DNA of 64,000 nt from the NCBI GenBank assembly GCA_964517145.1, contig CAZFBN010000001.1, positions 40,838 to 104,837 of the forward strand. The letters run 5' to 3'. How positions within the stretch are numbered: position 1 is the first letter of the stretch; each line of letters opens with the position of its first letter. Source of the DNA: JADJNW01 sp964517145 (lineage in GTDB: Bacteria > Bacteroidota > Bacteroidia > Chitinophagales > Saprospiraceae). Below the pieces are notes generated by a model. The model was not told the origin of the DNA. It worked only from the letters and a program-made list of their open reading frames with translations, and ran no database searches. Both the position numbers and the translations under genes were made by a program. Shown one piece after another: positions 44,488-53,564 of the stretch.

Positions 44488-44535
44488 TTATGGTTTGTTG
44501 GTGTAATGTTGTATCGGTGTTTTGGTGTTTTGGTG
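44488..44535. repeat. 8-nt reiteration TATCGGTG-like, six units
   Basis: TTATGGTT, TGTTGGTG, TAATGTTG, TATCGGTG, TTTTGGTG, TTTTGGTG fill nearly the whole ftsL-rsmH spacer. The same octamer fills 50250-50305 and 54195-54234. Confidence 0.75.
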
Positions 44536-44536
44536 T

Positions 44537-45436
44537 TTAAGGCGCTTTCTCCGCTACTCTCAATTTCGCGCTTCGCGCTCTCGGATTTTGTTCAATTTCT
44601 GCTTCGCTAGGCTCAATCGGATTTTTGGTAATCACTTTAAATGGTCTTGAAATATGACCATAAAAATCGCTTTTGACCTCACCTTCTGCATTGCCGGTTT
44701 TAAAAAAATTTTTCACAAGCCGATCTTCCAACGAATGGTAGGTGATAATCACCAGCCTTCCGCCTGGCGCGAGCACTTCGAGCGATTGCTCCAGAAACTC
44801 GCGCAAAGCGCCCATTTCGTCGTTCACTTCAATGCGCAAGGCTTGAAAAACCTGCGACAGATAGCGCAAACGCTGCCCGCGGATGAGTGGCTCTATGATT
44901 GCCAACAAATCACTGACGGTTTGAATGGGGCGCGCTTTTCGCTCCTCTACAATGCGCTGCGCCAGCGTTCTGGAATTGCGTACCTCACCATACGCGCTAA
45001 ACACCTGCTGCAACGCTTCAACCGCATACGTATTGACCACTTCAGCTGCCGTGCGCTCGTCTTCCTGGTTCATCCGCATATCCAGCGCCGCATCAAAGCG
45101 GTAGGAAAAACCACGCGTGGCTTCATCCAACTGATGAGAGGAAACCCCCAAATCCGCCAAAATGCCATCCACCGTTTTAACGCCGTGCAACCTCAAAAAG
45201 CGTTTCAAATAGCGAAAGTTGCTTTGCACAAAAGTAAAACGCTCATCCGGCAAAGCATTTTGCAGCGCATCTTCATCTTGGTCAAACCCGAAAAGGCGAC
45301 CTTTGTCACCTAAGCTTTGTAAAATTAATCTTGCGTGCCCGCCGCCGCCGTATGTAACATCTACATACACCCCGGCAGGATTTATTTTTAATGCCTCAAT
45401 GCTCTCGGCAGCTAAGACCGGCAAGTGGTACGCCAT
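44537..45436 (-). CDS. rsmH: 16S rRNA (cytosine(1402)-N(4))-methyltransferase
   Basis: Methylates C1402 of 16S rRNA with S-adenosylmethionine. 299 residues: VYVDVTYGGGGHARLIL (SAM loop), LFGFDQDEDALQNA, VDGILADLGVSSHQLDEATRGFSY, ALDMRMNQ, LSQVFQALRIEVNDEM and VVITYHSLEDRLVKNFFK. Its ATG overlaps the mraZ stop as TAATG, so translation is coupled. Confidence 0.97.
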   Translation of the reverse strand: MAYHLPVLAAESIEALKINPAGVYVDVTYGGGGHARLILQSLGDKGRLFGFDQDEDALQNALPDERFTFVQSNFRYLKRFLRLHGVKTVDGILADLGVSSHQLDEATRGFSYRFDAALDMRMNQEDERTAAEVVNTYAVEALQQVFSAYGEVRNSRTLAQRIVEERKARPIQTVSDLLAIIEPLIRGQRLRYLSQVFQALRIEVNDEMGALREFLEQSLEVLAPGGRLVIITYHSLEDRLVKNFFKTGNAEGEVKSDFYGHISRPFKVITKNPIEPSEAEIEQNPRARSAKLRVAEKAP

Positions 45437-45891
45437 TACAAGCCGTTGATTTTACCCAGTACATCTTCTGCCAAATCCGAAAAATCGTCGGGTTCTGAAT
45501 CAAGCATCTGATCGTATTGGTCTTGTGCCCAAATTTCAATTCGATCGTTGTAAGCCGAGAGAATCACGTCTTTATCAATCCCGGCATATTCCAGCAATCG
45601 TTTGGTAATCAATATCCTATCCGCACTGTCCATCTCAAGCTTTTGCGCACCTCGGTAAAAATAGCGCACGAAATTCCGATTTTTTTTATTGTACAAATTC
45701 AACTGGTTGATTTCGTTGGTAATGCGTTCCCAAACTGGCTCTGGATACAACATCAGGCATTTTTCAAATCCTCGATTGACCACAAAGCCATGCGACTGCC
45801 CTTCGCCCAACTGATTGACAAGATCAGTCGGCAAACGCAAGCGCCCCTTCGGGTCAATTTTGCATTCGTATTCGCCTAGTAATTGTTGCAT
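45436..45891 (-). CDS. mraZ: Transcriptional regulator MraZ
   Basis: 151 residues with two AbrB-like SpoVT domains: LGEYECKIDPKGRLRLPTDLV and MDSADRILITKRLLEYAGID. Ring-shaped DNA-binding protein that represses its own dcw operon in other bacteria by binding direct repeats upstream. First gene of the cluster. The acidic tail (SEPDDFSDLAEDV) is longer than in E. coli. Confidence 0.97.
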   Translation of the reverse strand: MQQLLGEYECKIDPKGRLRLPTDLVNQLGEGQSHGFVVNRGFEKCLMLYPEPVWERITNEINQLNLYNKKNRNFVRYFYRGAQKLEMDSADRILITKRLLEYAGIDKDVILSAYNDRIEIWAQDQYDQMLDSEPDDFSDLAEDVLGKINGL

Positions 45892-46501
45892 TCCAATGTA
45901 TTACATTAAATCTTCTTCAAAATTAACGTATTTTGACACAAATTTCCACTTTTTACCACCACTTTTTTAATAAAAAGTTTTCCACATTACTCTGTAACAA
46001 TATAAATTCTTATTTTTTAATCAAAAAAGATACATTTTCATCATTAAATTGCGAATTTCTGTATCATTTTTGATAAAAAACTTTCAAAAAGAGCCTTCAA
46101 AAAAGTGGGAAAAAGTGTCAAAAGCTGTTCACATCTGGCTTTGGAGAGTTATAATATGTCCATAAAATTAAAACTTTTTTTTTTAAAATTATTACATACA
46201 AAACAAAATATTTTAAAATATCTGTATGAAATCTGATTGGAAGGAAGCTGGTGGAGCTAGGTCAATTTTTAGAGCGCATCCGCAAAAGAGCATTTATCTT
46301 CATTGCGCAAAATATTTGGAATGAGGAAATAGAATTTGAGTTGGGAAATAAAACAATGGGCATTCTTCATTGACAAGGTGTGTCAACTTAGAAAAATTAA
46401 AAGGAGAGAGCCAAATGGTTGTTTTGCCTCAATTTAAAAGAATTACTAAATCGTTTTCACTCATTTGCCCCTATTTATAAATAAGGAACATGGAATATTT
46501 T
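45892..46501. other. Upstream region of the dcw cluster
   Basis: About 610 nt. Directly before mraZ, GTGG (CCAC on the plus strand) occurs at 45946, 45956, 45959 and 45982, a possible MraZ operator. I could not find a well-spaced -33/-7 pair for mraZ. The rest is AT-rich with no supported gene. Confidence 0.5.
45946..45985 (-). promoter_or_regulatory. Candidate MraZ operator (GTGG direct repeats)
   Basis: On the minus strand three clusters, TGTGGAAAA, AGTGGTGGT and AGTGGAAA, precede mraZ by 55-95 nt. Known MraZ sites are short direct repeats with a TGGG or GTGG core at about 10-nt spacing; 45946 and 45956 fit this, the others less well. Inference from position and pattern. Confidence 0.35.
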
Positions 46502-47239
46502 TCAAACTTCCAGCGCGTAGCTTGTGAAAAAGCTGTGCCAGCGCATTTGCAGTACGCCCCAAATAGCTTCGCGCACAATACTTTTTGACATTTTGGAGCT
46601 GCCTTCGAGGCGGTCGGCAAAAGTGATGGGCACTTCCACGATTTTAAAACCCAATAAATGAGCAGCGTACTTCATTTCGATCTGGAACGCATAGCCTACA
46701 AAACGAATTTTGTCCAAATCGAGGGTTTCCAACACTCGGCGGCGGTAGCAAACAAAGCCGGCGGTTGGGTCTTTGACGGACATCCAGGTAATTATGCGCA
46801 CATACAAAGACGCCCCGTAGGAAAGCAGGATGCGGTCAGCGGGCCAATTTTCGAGTTTGCCCCCTTTGACGTAGCGGGAACCCACGGCGACATCAGCATT
46901 TTGGCGAACGCAGGCGTCGTGCAGGCGCAAAAGGTCGTTGGGATTGTGTGAAAAATCGGCATCCATTTCAATGATAAATTCGTAAGAACGCTGCAATCCC
47001 CATCGAAACCCTGCAATGTAGGCAGTTCCCAGTCCTAATTTCCCCTGGCGCTCTATGAGAAAAAGCGCGTTGGAATATTTTTGCTGATAATCTTTGACAA
47101 TCTGAGCGGTGTCATCGGGCGAACCATCATCCACGACGAGCACATGAAAAGGCTTGGGCAGTGAAAACACGGTGTCAAGCATGCGACCGATATTTTCCCG
47201 CTCATTATAGGTTGGAATGATAACTAAGCTGTCCGTCAA
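46502..47239 (-). CDS. Polyprenol-phosphate mannosyltransferase (DPM1-like GT2)
   Basis: Transfers mannose (or another hexose) from a nucleotide sugar to polyprenyl phosphate. I prefer the TTG at 47239 giving MTDSLVIIPTYNERENI, the usual family N-terminus (245 residues); a TTG at 47275 gives 257. Features: VLVVDDGSPDDTA, GLGTAYIAGFRWGL, the metal-binding EMDADFSHNP, GSRYVKGG, DPTAGFVCYRR and ITFADRLEGSSKMS. No C-terminal membrane helices, so it is the short soluble DPM1 type. It stands alone downstream of the 2TM genes. Confidence 0.9.
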   Translation of the reverse strand: MTDSLVIIPTYNERENIGRMLDTVFSLPKPFHVLVVDDGSPDDTAQIVKDYQQKYSNALFLIERQGKLGLGTAYIAGFRWGLQRSYEFIIEMDADFSHNPNDLLRLHDACVRQNADVAVGSRYVKGGKLENWPADRILLSYGASLYVRIITWMSVKDPTAGFVCYRRRVLETLDLDKIRFVGYAFQIEMKYAAHLLGFKIVEVPITFADRLEGSSKMSKSIVREAIWGVLQMRWHSFFTSYALEV

Positions 47240-47494
47240 GTTGTTAGAAATTGGAATCTTAAAAAAGAGGCGCAAATATAGCTATTTCAACGTATTCTTG
47301 CCTTTTCTGTTGTTTAACAAAAGAATTGCTAAAATAAAATTTTTTGTTTTTTCGGACAGGATCATTGCTAAAGAAAGCATTTTTTGCCAGTTTTAGTCAA
47401 ATCCACACTTTTTAATGGCTTGATATACAACAAATTAGCCATGTCGGAAATGATAAAAATCCATTTTATTTTTGAGTGTTGCTAAAAATAATTT

Positions 47495-47941
47495 TTACAA
47501 CAGTTCAGAATTTTTTATTTCGCTCTTCGGCAGGGTTTCTTTTTGAATGGTTTTTAATTCCATCGGGTTTTCGCTTGCAGCGGTGTTGAGCAATTGCGCT
47601 CGGTGCTGAATGCGCGCCATTTCTGCTTCAATCGCTTCGACTTCCCATTTTTCATCAAACTGACCAACAAACGGAAGTCCAAATGCAAAACAGTAGTGAA
47701 TAAAAATCAAAACGCCCCAGCCCAGCACCGGGTAGGGAAACCACCAATAAGGATAATTTAAAATATCTTTGAGCAAAAGCCCGTAGCCGCTGCCTGGTGT
47801 GTAATGCCACCAACCGGTGACAAAGTGCAAAATATTGATGGTAATTAAAAAGAGTGCAATAGCCAAAAACAAGGTAAAATGTTGATAAAACCGTTTTTTA
47901 CGGACGATGCGTTTGCGGGCGAGTTCGTAAGCGTTTATCAT
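47495..47941 (-). CDS. 2TM-domain protein (1 of 4)
   Basis: A 148-residue protein with the 2TM domain (PF13239-like): basic start AYELARKRIVRKKRFYQHF, helix 1 (LFLAIALFLITINIL), an extracytoplasmic loop longer than in its neighbours (YTPGSGYGLLLKDILNYPYWWFPYP), helix 2 (VLGWGVLIFIHYCFAFGLP), then a charged helix EKWEVEAIEAEMARIQHR. The C-terminal end ...IKNSELL is a weak form of the tail shared by the group. Function unknown; elsewhere this domain precedes LytTR or histidine-kinase outputs, which are absent here. Confidence 0.8.
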   Translation of the reverse strand: MINAYELARKRIVRKKRFYQHFTLFLAIALFLITINILHFVTGWWHYTPGSGYGLLLKDILNYPYWWFPYPVLGWGVLIFIHYCFAFGLPFVGQFDEKWEVEAIEAEMARIQHRAQLLNTAASENPMELKTIQKETLPKSEIKNSELL

Positions 47942-48103
47942 AACCAGCAGGTATTATTCATTAATTATTACAAAATAAGCGTTTAAGTAAGTAAACATAA
48001 TTAGATTTGTACAAATCAAAACAATTGCTTGATTTTCAATTAAATAAGACTCTCGACTATTGACTAAAAATTGTCCAACTACTTACTTATTTCAACAACA
48101 AAA

Positions 48104-48778
48104 TCATACCAGTTGAGAATCGTCCCATTTTTTTCGCTCAACCACTTCTTTTTCAAGTTCGCGCAATTCGAGATCAGATTCCACATCCGACTTTGGCACT
48201 TCGGCAGGCGCTTTACCTTGCAAACGCTCCATTTCTTGCTGAATCGCGCGCTCTTCCCATTTTTCGCTGTAATCGCCAATGCCAGCAAAGCCAAAAACTG
48301 TCAAATAATGAATGGCTAAGCCAATACCCCAGCCCAACATTGGAAATTGAAACCACCAATTGCCAAAAGCGGTAGCCATATTGAGCGCAACCAAGAAAAA
48401 TCCAACCGCAAGATAAGCACCCAGGTGATGAAAAAACCCAGCTTTGTTTTTAATTTTCTCTCGAATGCGTTTGTACTCCTTTTTATCAATTTTAACATTG
48501 AAAAGCTGCTCTTTTCGTTCGACTTCCTGCTGTATGGCGCGTTGTTCCCACTCTTCATCATATTTGGGCAAACCGGGAATTCCAAATACCGTAAAATAAT
48601 GAATGATAAGCCCAATGCTCCACCCCAGCATCGGAAAATAAAACCACCACGTGCCAAAGGAAGTCGCCGCGTTGATTGCCATTAAAAAAGCGCCAACAGT
48701 AGCAAAACTCGTGAGATGTTGATAAAATTCTTTTTTCTTTTTAACCCTCCTTTGTGCAATTTCATAAGCGGTACGCAT
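48104..48778 (-). CDS. Protein with two tandem 2TM domains (2 of 4)
   Basis: 224 residues made of two copies of the 2TM unit: residues about 1-95 (AYEIAQRRVKKKKEFYQHL ... WWFYFPMLGWSIGLIIHYFTVFGIPG) and about 100-190 (EYKRIREKIKNKAGFFHHL ... WWFQFPMLGWGIGLAIHYLTVFGFAG). Each is followed by EEWEQRAIQQEVER or EKWEERAIQQEMER. Only the end of the whole protein carries the tail (ERKKWDDSQLV); the internal unit does not. This suggests an internal duplication after the tail function was fixed. Confidence 0.82.
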   Translation of the reverse strand: MRTAYEIAQRRVKKKKEFYQHLTSFATVGAFLMAINAATSFGTWWFYFPMLGWSIGLIIHYFTVFGIPGLPKYDEEWEQRAIQQEVERKEQLFNVKIDKKEYKRIREKIKNKAGFFHHLGAYLAVGFFLVALNMATAFGNWWFQFPMLGWGIGLAIHYLTVFGFAGIGDYSEKWEERAIQQEMERLQGKAPAEVPKSDVESDLELRELEKEVVERKKWDDSQLV

Positions 48779-48874
48779 AGAAATAAGTTAATTTTTTTAA
48801 TAAAAATCGGTCGAGATTTTTAGAAGCAAGCCTCCGATCGATACGTTTTTTGGGTGAACAAATTTTAAGGAAAA

Positions 48875-49252
48875 CTACACCAACTCCGAGTCATCCCAAC
48901 GGCGCTGCGATTCCGAACGTTCCTTTTGTATTTCCCGAAGCTCCATTGCCTCTGGCGCCTCCTCAGCCGGCTTGCGCCCACGCATGCGGGCGACCTCCTC
49001 TTCAATCGCTTTTTCTTCCCAATCGCCTTCCATACTGCCTACCCCAGGAAAACCAAACACATCAAAATAGTGAAACAACACCCCAATGCCCCAGCCCAAC
49101 AGGGGCCAATAAAACCACCACGCACCAAACGAGGTAACCACGTTGAGCAGAAAAAAGAAAATACCCATCACAATGTAACTCGTGAGGTGCTGGTAAAATT
49201 CCTTTTTAGCTTTCACCCGTTTGCGCGCTTTTTCATACTCCGTTTTCGCCAT
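48875..49252 (-). CDS. 2TM-domain protein (3 of 4)
   Basis: 125 residues: EYEKARKRVKAKKEFYQHL, helix 1, the aromatic loop FGAWWFYWPLLGWGIGVLFHYFDVFGFPG, charged helix DWEEKAIEEEVARMRGRK, and the tail ERSESQRRWDDSELV. Spacing to its neighbours is about 100 nt on each side. Confidence 0.82.
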   Translation of the reverse strand: MAKTEYEKARKRVKAKKEFYQHLTSYIVMGIFFFLLNVVTSFGAWWFYWPLLGWGIGVLFHYFDVFGFPGVGSMEGDWEEKAIEEEVARMRGRKPAEEAPEAMELREIQKERSESQRRWDDSELV

Positions 49253-49272
49253 TTTGCTCTTTCTTTATAAAC

Positions 49273-49350
49273 GCTCAACTTTCAATCCTTAACTCCTTGA
49301 CTACCCAACTATCTGACTATTAACTACCTGACTATCGACTATCCAACTCT
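49273..49350. repeat. 7-8-nt reiteration GACTATC/CAACTAT-like
   Basis: CTGACTATC, TAACTACC, GACTATC and CCAACTC alternate between the third and fourth 2TM genes. A shorter version is at 63788-63815, and fragments occur near 48050 and 49840-49862. Confidence 0.6.
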
Positions 49351-49355
49351 ACCCA

Positions 49356-49694
49356 TCAAACCAAATCCCGATCCCGCCAAGCTCTTTGCGGTTTTTTCAG
49401 CTCCACCACTTCCTCTTCTTTCTCCAGGTGTAATTCTTCTTGCTGTTCACTTCCTGTTTCAAATCGGGTGGCATCCATTGTCAAATGCTGCCAGCCATAC
49501 GTTTTGAGGTAATGAAAAACAACACCCAAGCCCCACCAAAAAGCAACCGGGTAAAAATTGACATCAGAATCCATAAAAACGCTGATAAACAACATAAAAC
49601 CTACAAAAATTAAATAAACTTTGAGGTGTTTATAAAATTTAAATCTCTTCTCCTCAAAATCTTTATGTTTGCTATAGCCATATTGGTTCATCAT
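49356..49694 (-). CDS. 2TM-domain protein (4 of 4)
   Basis: 112 residues and the most divergent of the group: KDFEEKRFKFYKHLKVYL, helix 1 (IFVGFMLFISVFMDS), loop DVNFYPVAFWWGLGVVFHYLKTYGW, then a charged segment and the tail KKPQRAWRDRDLV. The tail keeps the W-[DR]-D-x-[DEQ]-L-V pattern of the other members. Confidence 0.75.
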   Translation of the reverse strand: MMNQYGYSKHKDFEEKRFKFYKHLKVYLIFVGFMLFISVFMDSDVNFYPVAFWWGLGVVFHYLKTYGWQHLTMDATRFETGSEQQEELHLEKEEEVVELKKPQRAWRDRDLV

Positions 49695-49875
49695 AACTTT
49701 TCTTTTTATTCAAAATTCCATTACAACCTTTATAAAAGCAATTCTTTTAGACGAATGTGCGCCTTTCTGATTCAAAAGAACGATTGTAAGCATTTATACT
49801 CCTATTACAACCCACTATTATCAACAATTTACTATCGACTATCAAAACTACCGACTATCCAACTGTCTCCCCTAC

Positions 49876-50229
49876 TCAAAACTCCTCCCGAATCAAATTT
49901 CGCCCCAAACTCCCCGTCAGGGCGCCTAATCCACCAAAAATACCGCCGATTATTGCCGTAAGCACCACTAATATTAAACCACTCGCGCCTCCCAATAAGT
50001 TTCCCATCCGTTCTGAAAGAATGCCATCATTTGCAGCATCTACCAAAGCAGCATACCCGCCCCATAGCAGCGCAGCCACCAAAAAACCCGCCAAAAAACT
50101 GACGTTGGCTCGAATGTGAAAAATAAATGCCATCACAGCAGCAATGACCGTGATGCTCCACCATGGTAAAAATTGATGCCCGATGTAGCTGGCTATCAAA
50201 GTAAAAACGCAAAAAAGAGCTAATTGCAT
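49876..50229 (-). CDS. Small integral membrane protein, glycine-rich
   Basis: 117 residues with about four helices: MQLALFCVFTLIASYIGHQF, SITVIAAVMAFIFHI, FLAGFLVAALLWGGYAALV and a Gly-zipper-like GNLLGGASGLILVVLTAIIGGIFGGLGALTG. No recognised family. It lies between the 2TM genes and the penicillin acylase gene; an octamer repeat fills the spacer before it. Confidence 0.65.
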   Translation of the reverse strand: MQLALFCVFTLIASYIGHQFLPWWSITVIAAVMAFIFHIRANVSFLAGFLVAALLWGGYAALVDAANDGILSERMGNLLGGASGLILVVLTAIIGGIFGGLGALTGSLGRNLIREEF

Positions 50230-50249
50230 ATTATACGAGGTTATTAAGT

Positions 50250-50305
50250 TATTGGTGTATCGGTGTATTGGTGCAATGGTGTATCGGTTTATTGGTGTAT
50301 CGGGA
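50250..50305. repeat. 8-nt reiteration TATTGGTG/TATCGGTG, seven units
   Basis: TATTGGTG, TATCGGTG, TATTGGTG, CAATGGTG, TATCGGTT, TATTGGTG, TATCGGGA in perfect 8-nt register, in the spacer between the penicillin acylase stop and the next gene's start. Confidence 0.85.
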
Positions 50306-50322
50306 TTTAGGAAGACAGGGTA

Positions 50323-52770
50323 TTACTTTTTCTGCATTTCCATTTGATACAAAACTGCTTGCTTTCTATCTTCTGCATTTTGCATAAAGAAAAGCGGATT
50401 GTATTTACCATTCACCCAATTATTCATCATATCGTTATAATATTTGCTGCCTGGATTGCCCGATTGCCCACCTGGATAAACGCCCCAAGCTTTGACCTCG
50501 TCATCCAATTCCACTATCATGCGCCAGGAGGGTCCATGACTTTTAGAAATGGCATTCGGAGCATCGCGATAGCCGCCGACGTCCAGTTTTCCACTGCCAA
50601 ACGCATCAATACGCCCTAGGTGACCGATGAAGGAATCCTTATATTTTGACCAATTATATTTACCATCAGGATATTCATTTTGCAATGCGGCAAGCGTTTT
50701 TTCTAAAGCTACGGTTACAATAACATTCGCATTTTCAATAACGGGCGTGGTTTTATTATCAAAAATAGCATGATTAGGTTGCGATATTAACAAATCAAAA
50801 AAGCGCCAGGCTTCGGGGTATAAAATATTGTTAGAATCTTTAGAATTAAAAACCTCCTCAAAGGTTTCTTCATAACTCAAATTCCACCATTTTTCAAAAA
50901 TAACCGGCGCACGGGCATCTTTTTGAAAACGAAAATCCCATTTCTTTATAATATCTAATAATTGGTGCGCCTCTTTACTTAAAGATGAATTATTTACAAC
51001 TTGTAATAACGCCGCCACACCTTCCGCTGCTTTTATGCTGTAGGTATCATTTTGCAACGCCATCATGTCTTCGGGTGTAATGTTATTCATAGCTGCCAGT
51101 CGCCTATTGATATAACGCCCCCGATAATCATCAAATCCACCATTATAATAATAAGGATACGACGGATCAGTTGAATTTTGATTTGCCGAAGCCACAAAAC
51201 CCCGGTCTGGATTGAGCACTTGTGGTATTTGACTGCGCGGAATAAAGCCTTGCCAAGCCGTAGCCGAGCGGCTGCCATCTTGCACAAAACGCCCTTGTCC
51301 CTTGCGCTTCAGCGGAAATTTCCCATTGACTTTCAACGCAATATCCCCTTCTTTTGAAGCAAAAACAAAATTTTGTGCAGGACTTTCATATCCTTCCAAA
51401 GCTTTGGAATAATCCTCATAATTTTTTGCAGCCATCAGGTGTACAAAAGTGCCACTATCATAAAATTCGCGGGCTTCGGGTACATCATGTGCAATCCAGC
51501 GCATCGCCATGTCCTGGCGCGGCGAGTCGTCATCTTCATACACAATTGGACCCCAAACGGTATATTTTACTTCCTGCACAACCGGATCCGCTTTGCCACG
51601 CACTCGAACAGTATCCTTTACAATCGTGACTTCGCGAACTTGATTGTCATAAATATATTTCGTTTTCTTTTCATCTGCCCAAGTAATTTTATACCAATCC
51701 AGCACATCTTGTCCAACATTTGTTACACCCCAGGCAATATTATTATTAAAGCCTATAATAATGTTGGGCACACCGGGTAAAGAAACGCCATAAGCATTAA
51801 ACTGTGGTGTAGAAAGCTGAACCTCATACCAGATGGAAGGCAGCGTCAGATTCAAATGCGGATCATTGCACAAAATGGGCGCGCCGCTGGCAGTTTTTTT
51901 ACCACTCACCGCCCAGTTATTGCTTCCTACAAATTCTGGTGACTCCGGCAATGCCTGGTGCCGAATGAATTGGCTCATCCACAGAGAATCGTGCTTCGCA
52001 GTGTCAGGCGCAAGGGCTATTGGCTCAAAATTCCAGGGCGTTCCTGCCGGAATAATCGGTGATTGCTTCGGATTAATTTCTGGATATAAAAAATTGAAAA
52101 GCTCCGCACCAAACAAGGCTCGCGCATTGGTTGCTTCCAGGTCATCGCTGCGCCCACAAAGGGTTTGCGCCATATTTTTAAAAAAAAGCGCCGATTTCAA
52201 ACGCGTCCAGGGTTCTGGTTTATAATTTAAAAGCTTGAATTCCAAGGGGTAATCTTTAGGACGAAGTTTTGCAATGTAAGCGTTAACCCCAGCCACATAG
52301 GCATCGAGCGCTGCCATTTCTGCTTCCGAACGCTCCCAGCCGGCGAGGGCGTTTTGCGCCGCATACAGCAGTCCTTGCCTGCGCGTCAACTGGTCTGCCA
52401 AAATGGTACGTTCACCAATGACTTCTGATAACCGTCCGCCTATCGAGCGGGTCGCTATATCCATCTGCCACAAGCGGTGCATAGCCGTGACGTACCCTTG
52501 AGCGAAGTACAAGTCGTTGCTATTTTCGGCAAAAATATGCGGCACCAGTCGTTCGTCAAACAGGATGCGAACTCTACGTTGGATGCCAGGAAATTTAAGT
52601 AATTGAGGATCAGGCGTTTTTGTAGGATCGGCATTTTGCCAAAAACCAGTGAAAGGACTAAAAAAGTTCCCCATGGGTGGCAACGGCGCTCCAAATGGGT
52701 GATGCCAACTAAATAAAAGCACAAGCAATAGTGTAACTATGAGTGCAGCGGAAAACTTTAAAACTTGCAT
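50323..52770 (-). CDS. Penicillin acylase family N-terminal-nucleophile hydrolase
   Basis: 815 residues with an N-terminal membrane anchor or signal (LIVTLLLVLLFSW). The alpha part (about residues 65-280) has RRVRILFDERLVPHIFAEN and YFAQGYVTAMHRLWQMD. Autocleavage is expected before Ser283 in EFVGSNNWAVSGKKTASG, the catalytic nucleophile of the beta part, followed by CNDPHLNLTLPSIWYEV. GQSGNPGSKYYNDM near the end is also typical. Members hydrolyse amides such as N-acyl homoserine lactones or acylated amino acids; the true substrate is not deducible. Divergent from the next gene with 32 nt between starts. Confidence 0.9.
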   Translation of the reverse strand: MQVLKFSAALIVTLLLVLLFSWHHPFGAPLPPMGNFFSPFTGFWQNADPTKTPDPQLLKFPGIQRRVRILFDERLVPHIFAENSNDLYFAQGYVTAMHRLWQMDIATRSIGGRLSEVIGERTILADQLTRRQGLLYAAQNALAGWERSEAEMAALDAYVAGVNAYIAKLRPKDYPLEFKLLNYKPEPWTRLKSALFFKNMAQTLCGRSDDLEATNARALFGAELFNFLYPEINPKQSPIIPAGTPWNFEPIALAPDTAKHDSLWMSQFIRHQALPESPEFVGSNNWAVSGKKTASGAPILCNDPHLNLTLPSIWYEVQLSTPQFNAYGVSLPGVPNIIIGFNNNIAWGVTNVGQDVLDWYKITWADEKKTKYIYDNQVREVTIVKDTVRVRGKADPVVQEVKYTVWGPIVYEDDDSPRQDMAMRWIAHDVPEAREFYDSGTFVHLMAAKNYEDYSKALEGYESPAQNFVFASKEGDIALKVNGKFPLKRKGQGRFVQDGSRSATAWQGFIPRSQIPQVLNPDRGFVASANQNSTDPSYPYYYNGGFDDYRGRYINRRLAAMNNITPEDMMALQNDTYSIKAAEGVAALLQVVNNSSLSKEAHQLLDIIKKWDFRFQKDARAPVIFEKWWNLSYEETFEEVFNSKDSNNILYPEAWRFFDLLISQPNHAIFDNKTTPVIENANVIVTVALEKTLAALQNEYPDGKYNWSKYKDSFIGHLGRIDAFGSGKLDVGGYRDAPNAISKSHGPSWRMIVELDDEVKAWGVYPGGQSGNPGSKYYNDMMNNWVNGKYNPLFFMQNAEDRKQAVLYQMEMQKK

Positions 52771-52802
52771 ACTGTTGTGTTAAACAAATCTTGCGGTAAT
52801 TT

Positions 52803-53351
52803 ATGAAAAAAATCTGGTTGTTGTTAATATTTGGCTGGCTTTATGGCTGCGATCCTGCGCCTTCTGTTGTTGCTTTGCCACGTACCCAGTTTCGTACCAC
52901 TCCGCCTTCGCGTTTGTATTTCAAAAACATGCGCAGCTATTATTATGAACAAAGAACAGAAGCCGCTGGCAACATTGATTATTATATTTTAAAAAAATTT
53001 CAGAAATCGGAATCCCCTCCCCTCTTAACGCCCGTTATTGCTGATAATTGGCTGCAAGATGAAGCTTATATCCGCTTGGAGAAAGCAGCATCCATGATGG
53101 ATCATGATACCTTGCGCCTTCGCTTTGAATACAATGAAATGGCGGATACGCTGAATTCGATTTTAGTGAATGAGGAAAGTGATTACATCCTGGCAAAAAA
53201 GGTCTTTGAACGGCTTAAAAAAGGTCACAAAATTAAAGTTTATTCATTTGATAAAAATTGGATTCCACTCTTTAAAAATCAAGCCGAACAATTGAATTTC
53301 CTGACTGTAATAAAAGATTATTATTTTTTAACGGAAAGCAAAGTCAATTAA
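52803..53351 (+). CDS. Hypothetical lipoprotein
   Basis: 182 residues beginning MKKIWLLLIFGWLYGC, with lipid Cys16. The rest is soluble and not recognised (SRLYFKNMRSYYYEQRTEAAG, EKAASMMDHDTLRLRFEYNEMADTLNS). Likely anchored to a membrane facing the periplasm. A terminator lies about 135 nt beyond the stop. Confidence 0.7.
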   Translation: MKKIWLLLIFGWLYGCDPAPSVVALPRTQFRTTPPSRLYFKNMRSYYYEQRTEAAGNIDYYILKKFQKSESPPLLTPVIADNWLQDEAYIRLEKAASMMDHDTLRLRFEYNEMADTLNSILVNEESDYILAKKVFERLKKGHKIKVYSFDKNWIPLFKNQAEQLNFLTVIKDYYFLTESKVN

Positions 53352-53487
53352 ATGTTTCGATTACATTGTCACAACTTGCAGTTATTTTTCATCGCTCATT
53401 AAGACTAAAACTTTTATCCTTGCCAGACCTACTATTTTATTCCTACATTATTAGTAGTATTTTTTGTTTATTTGTTTGGGTTAGAGT

Positions 53488-53521
53488 CCCTTGCTCGCAT
53501 TCTGCCAGCAAGGGCTTTTTT
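53488..53521 (+). terminator. Rho-independent terminator
   Basis: CCCTTGCT (53488-53495) pairs with AGCAAGGG (53507-53514), followed by C and six T. It ends the transcript of the 52803 lipoprotein gene. Confidence 0.85.
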
Positions 53522-53564
53522 GTAAAAACCGATTGCAGGGCAGCTATTTTTTGAACCCAAAAAA

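Noticed and set aside
43082..45313. Plus-strand frames opposite ftsI and rsmH (190 and 219 codons)
   Set aside because: Antisense to conserved essential genes, with no recognisable domain.
45918..45942. Promoter for mraZ on the minus strand (CAAAATTA and CAAA on the plus strand)
   Set aside because: Spacing of 13 nt is far from the required 19-21 nt.
46415..46480. 21-codon ORF with an AAGGAGAG-like site upstream
   Set aside because: Very short, with no conserved content; Shine-Dalgarno-like sequences are also not the usual start signal in Bacteroidota.
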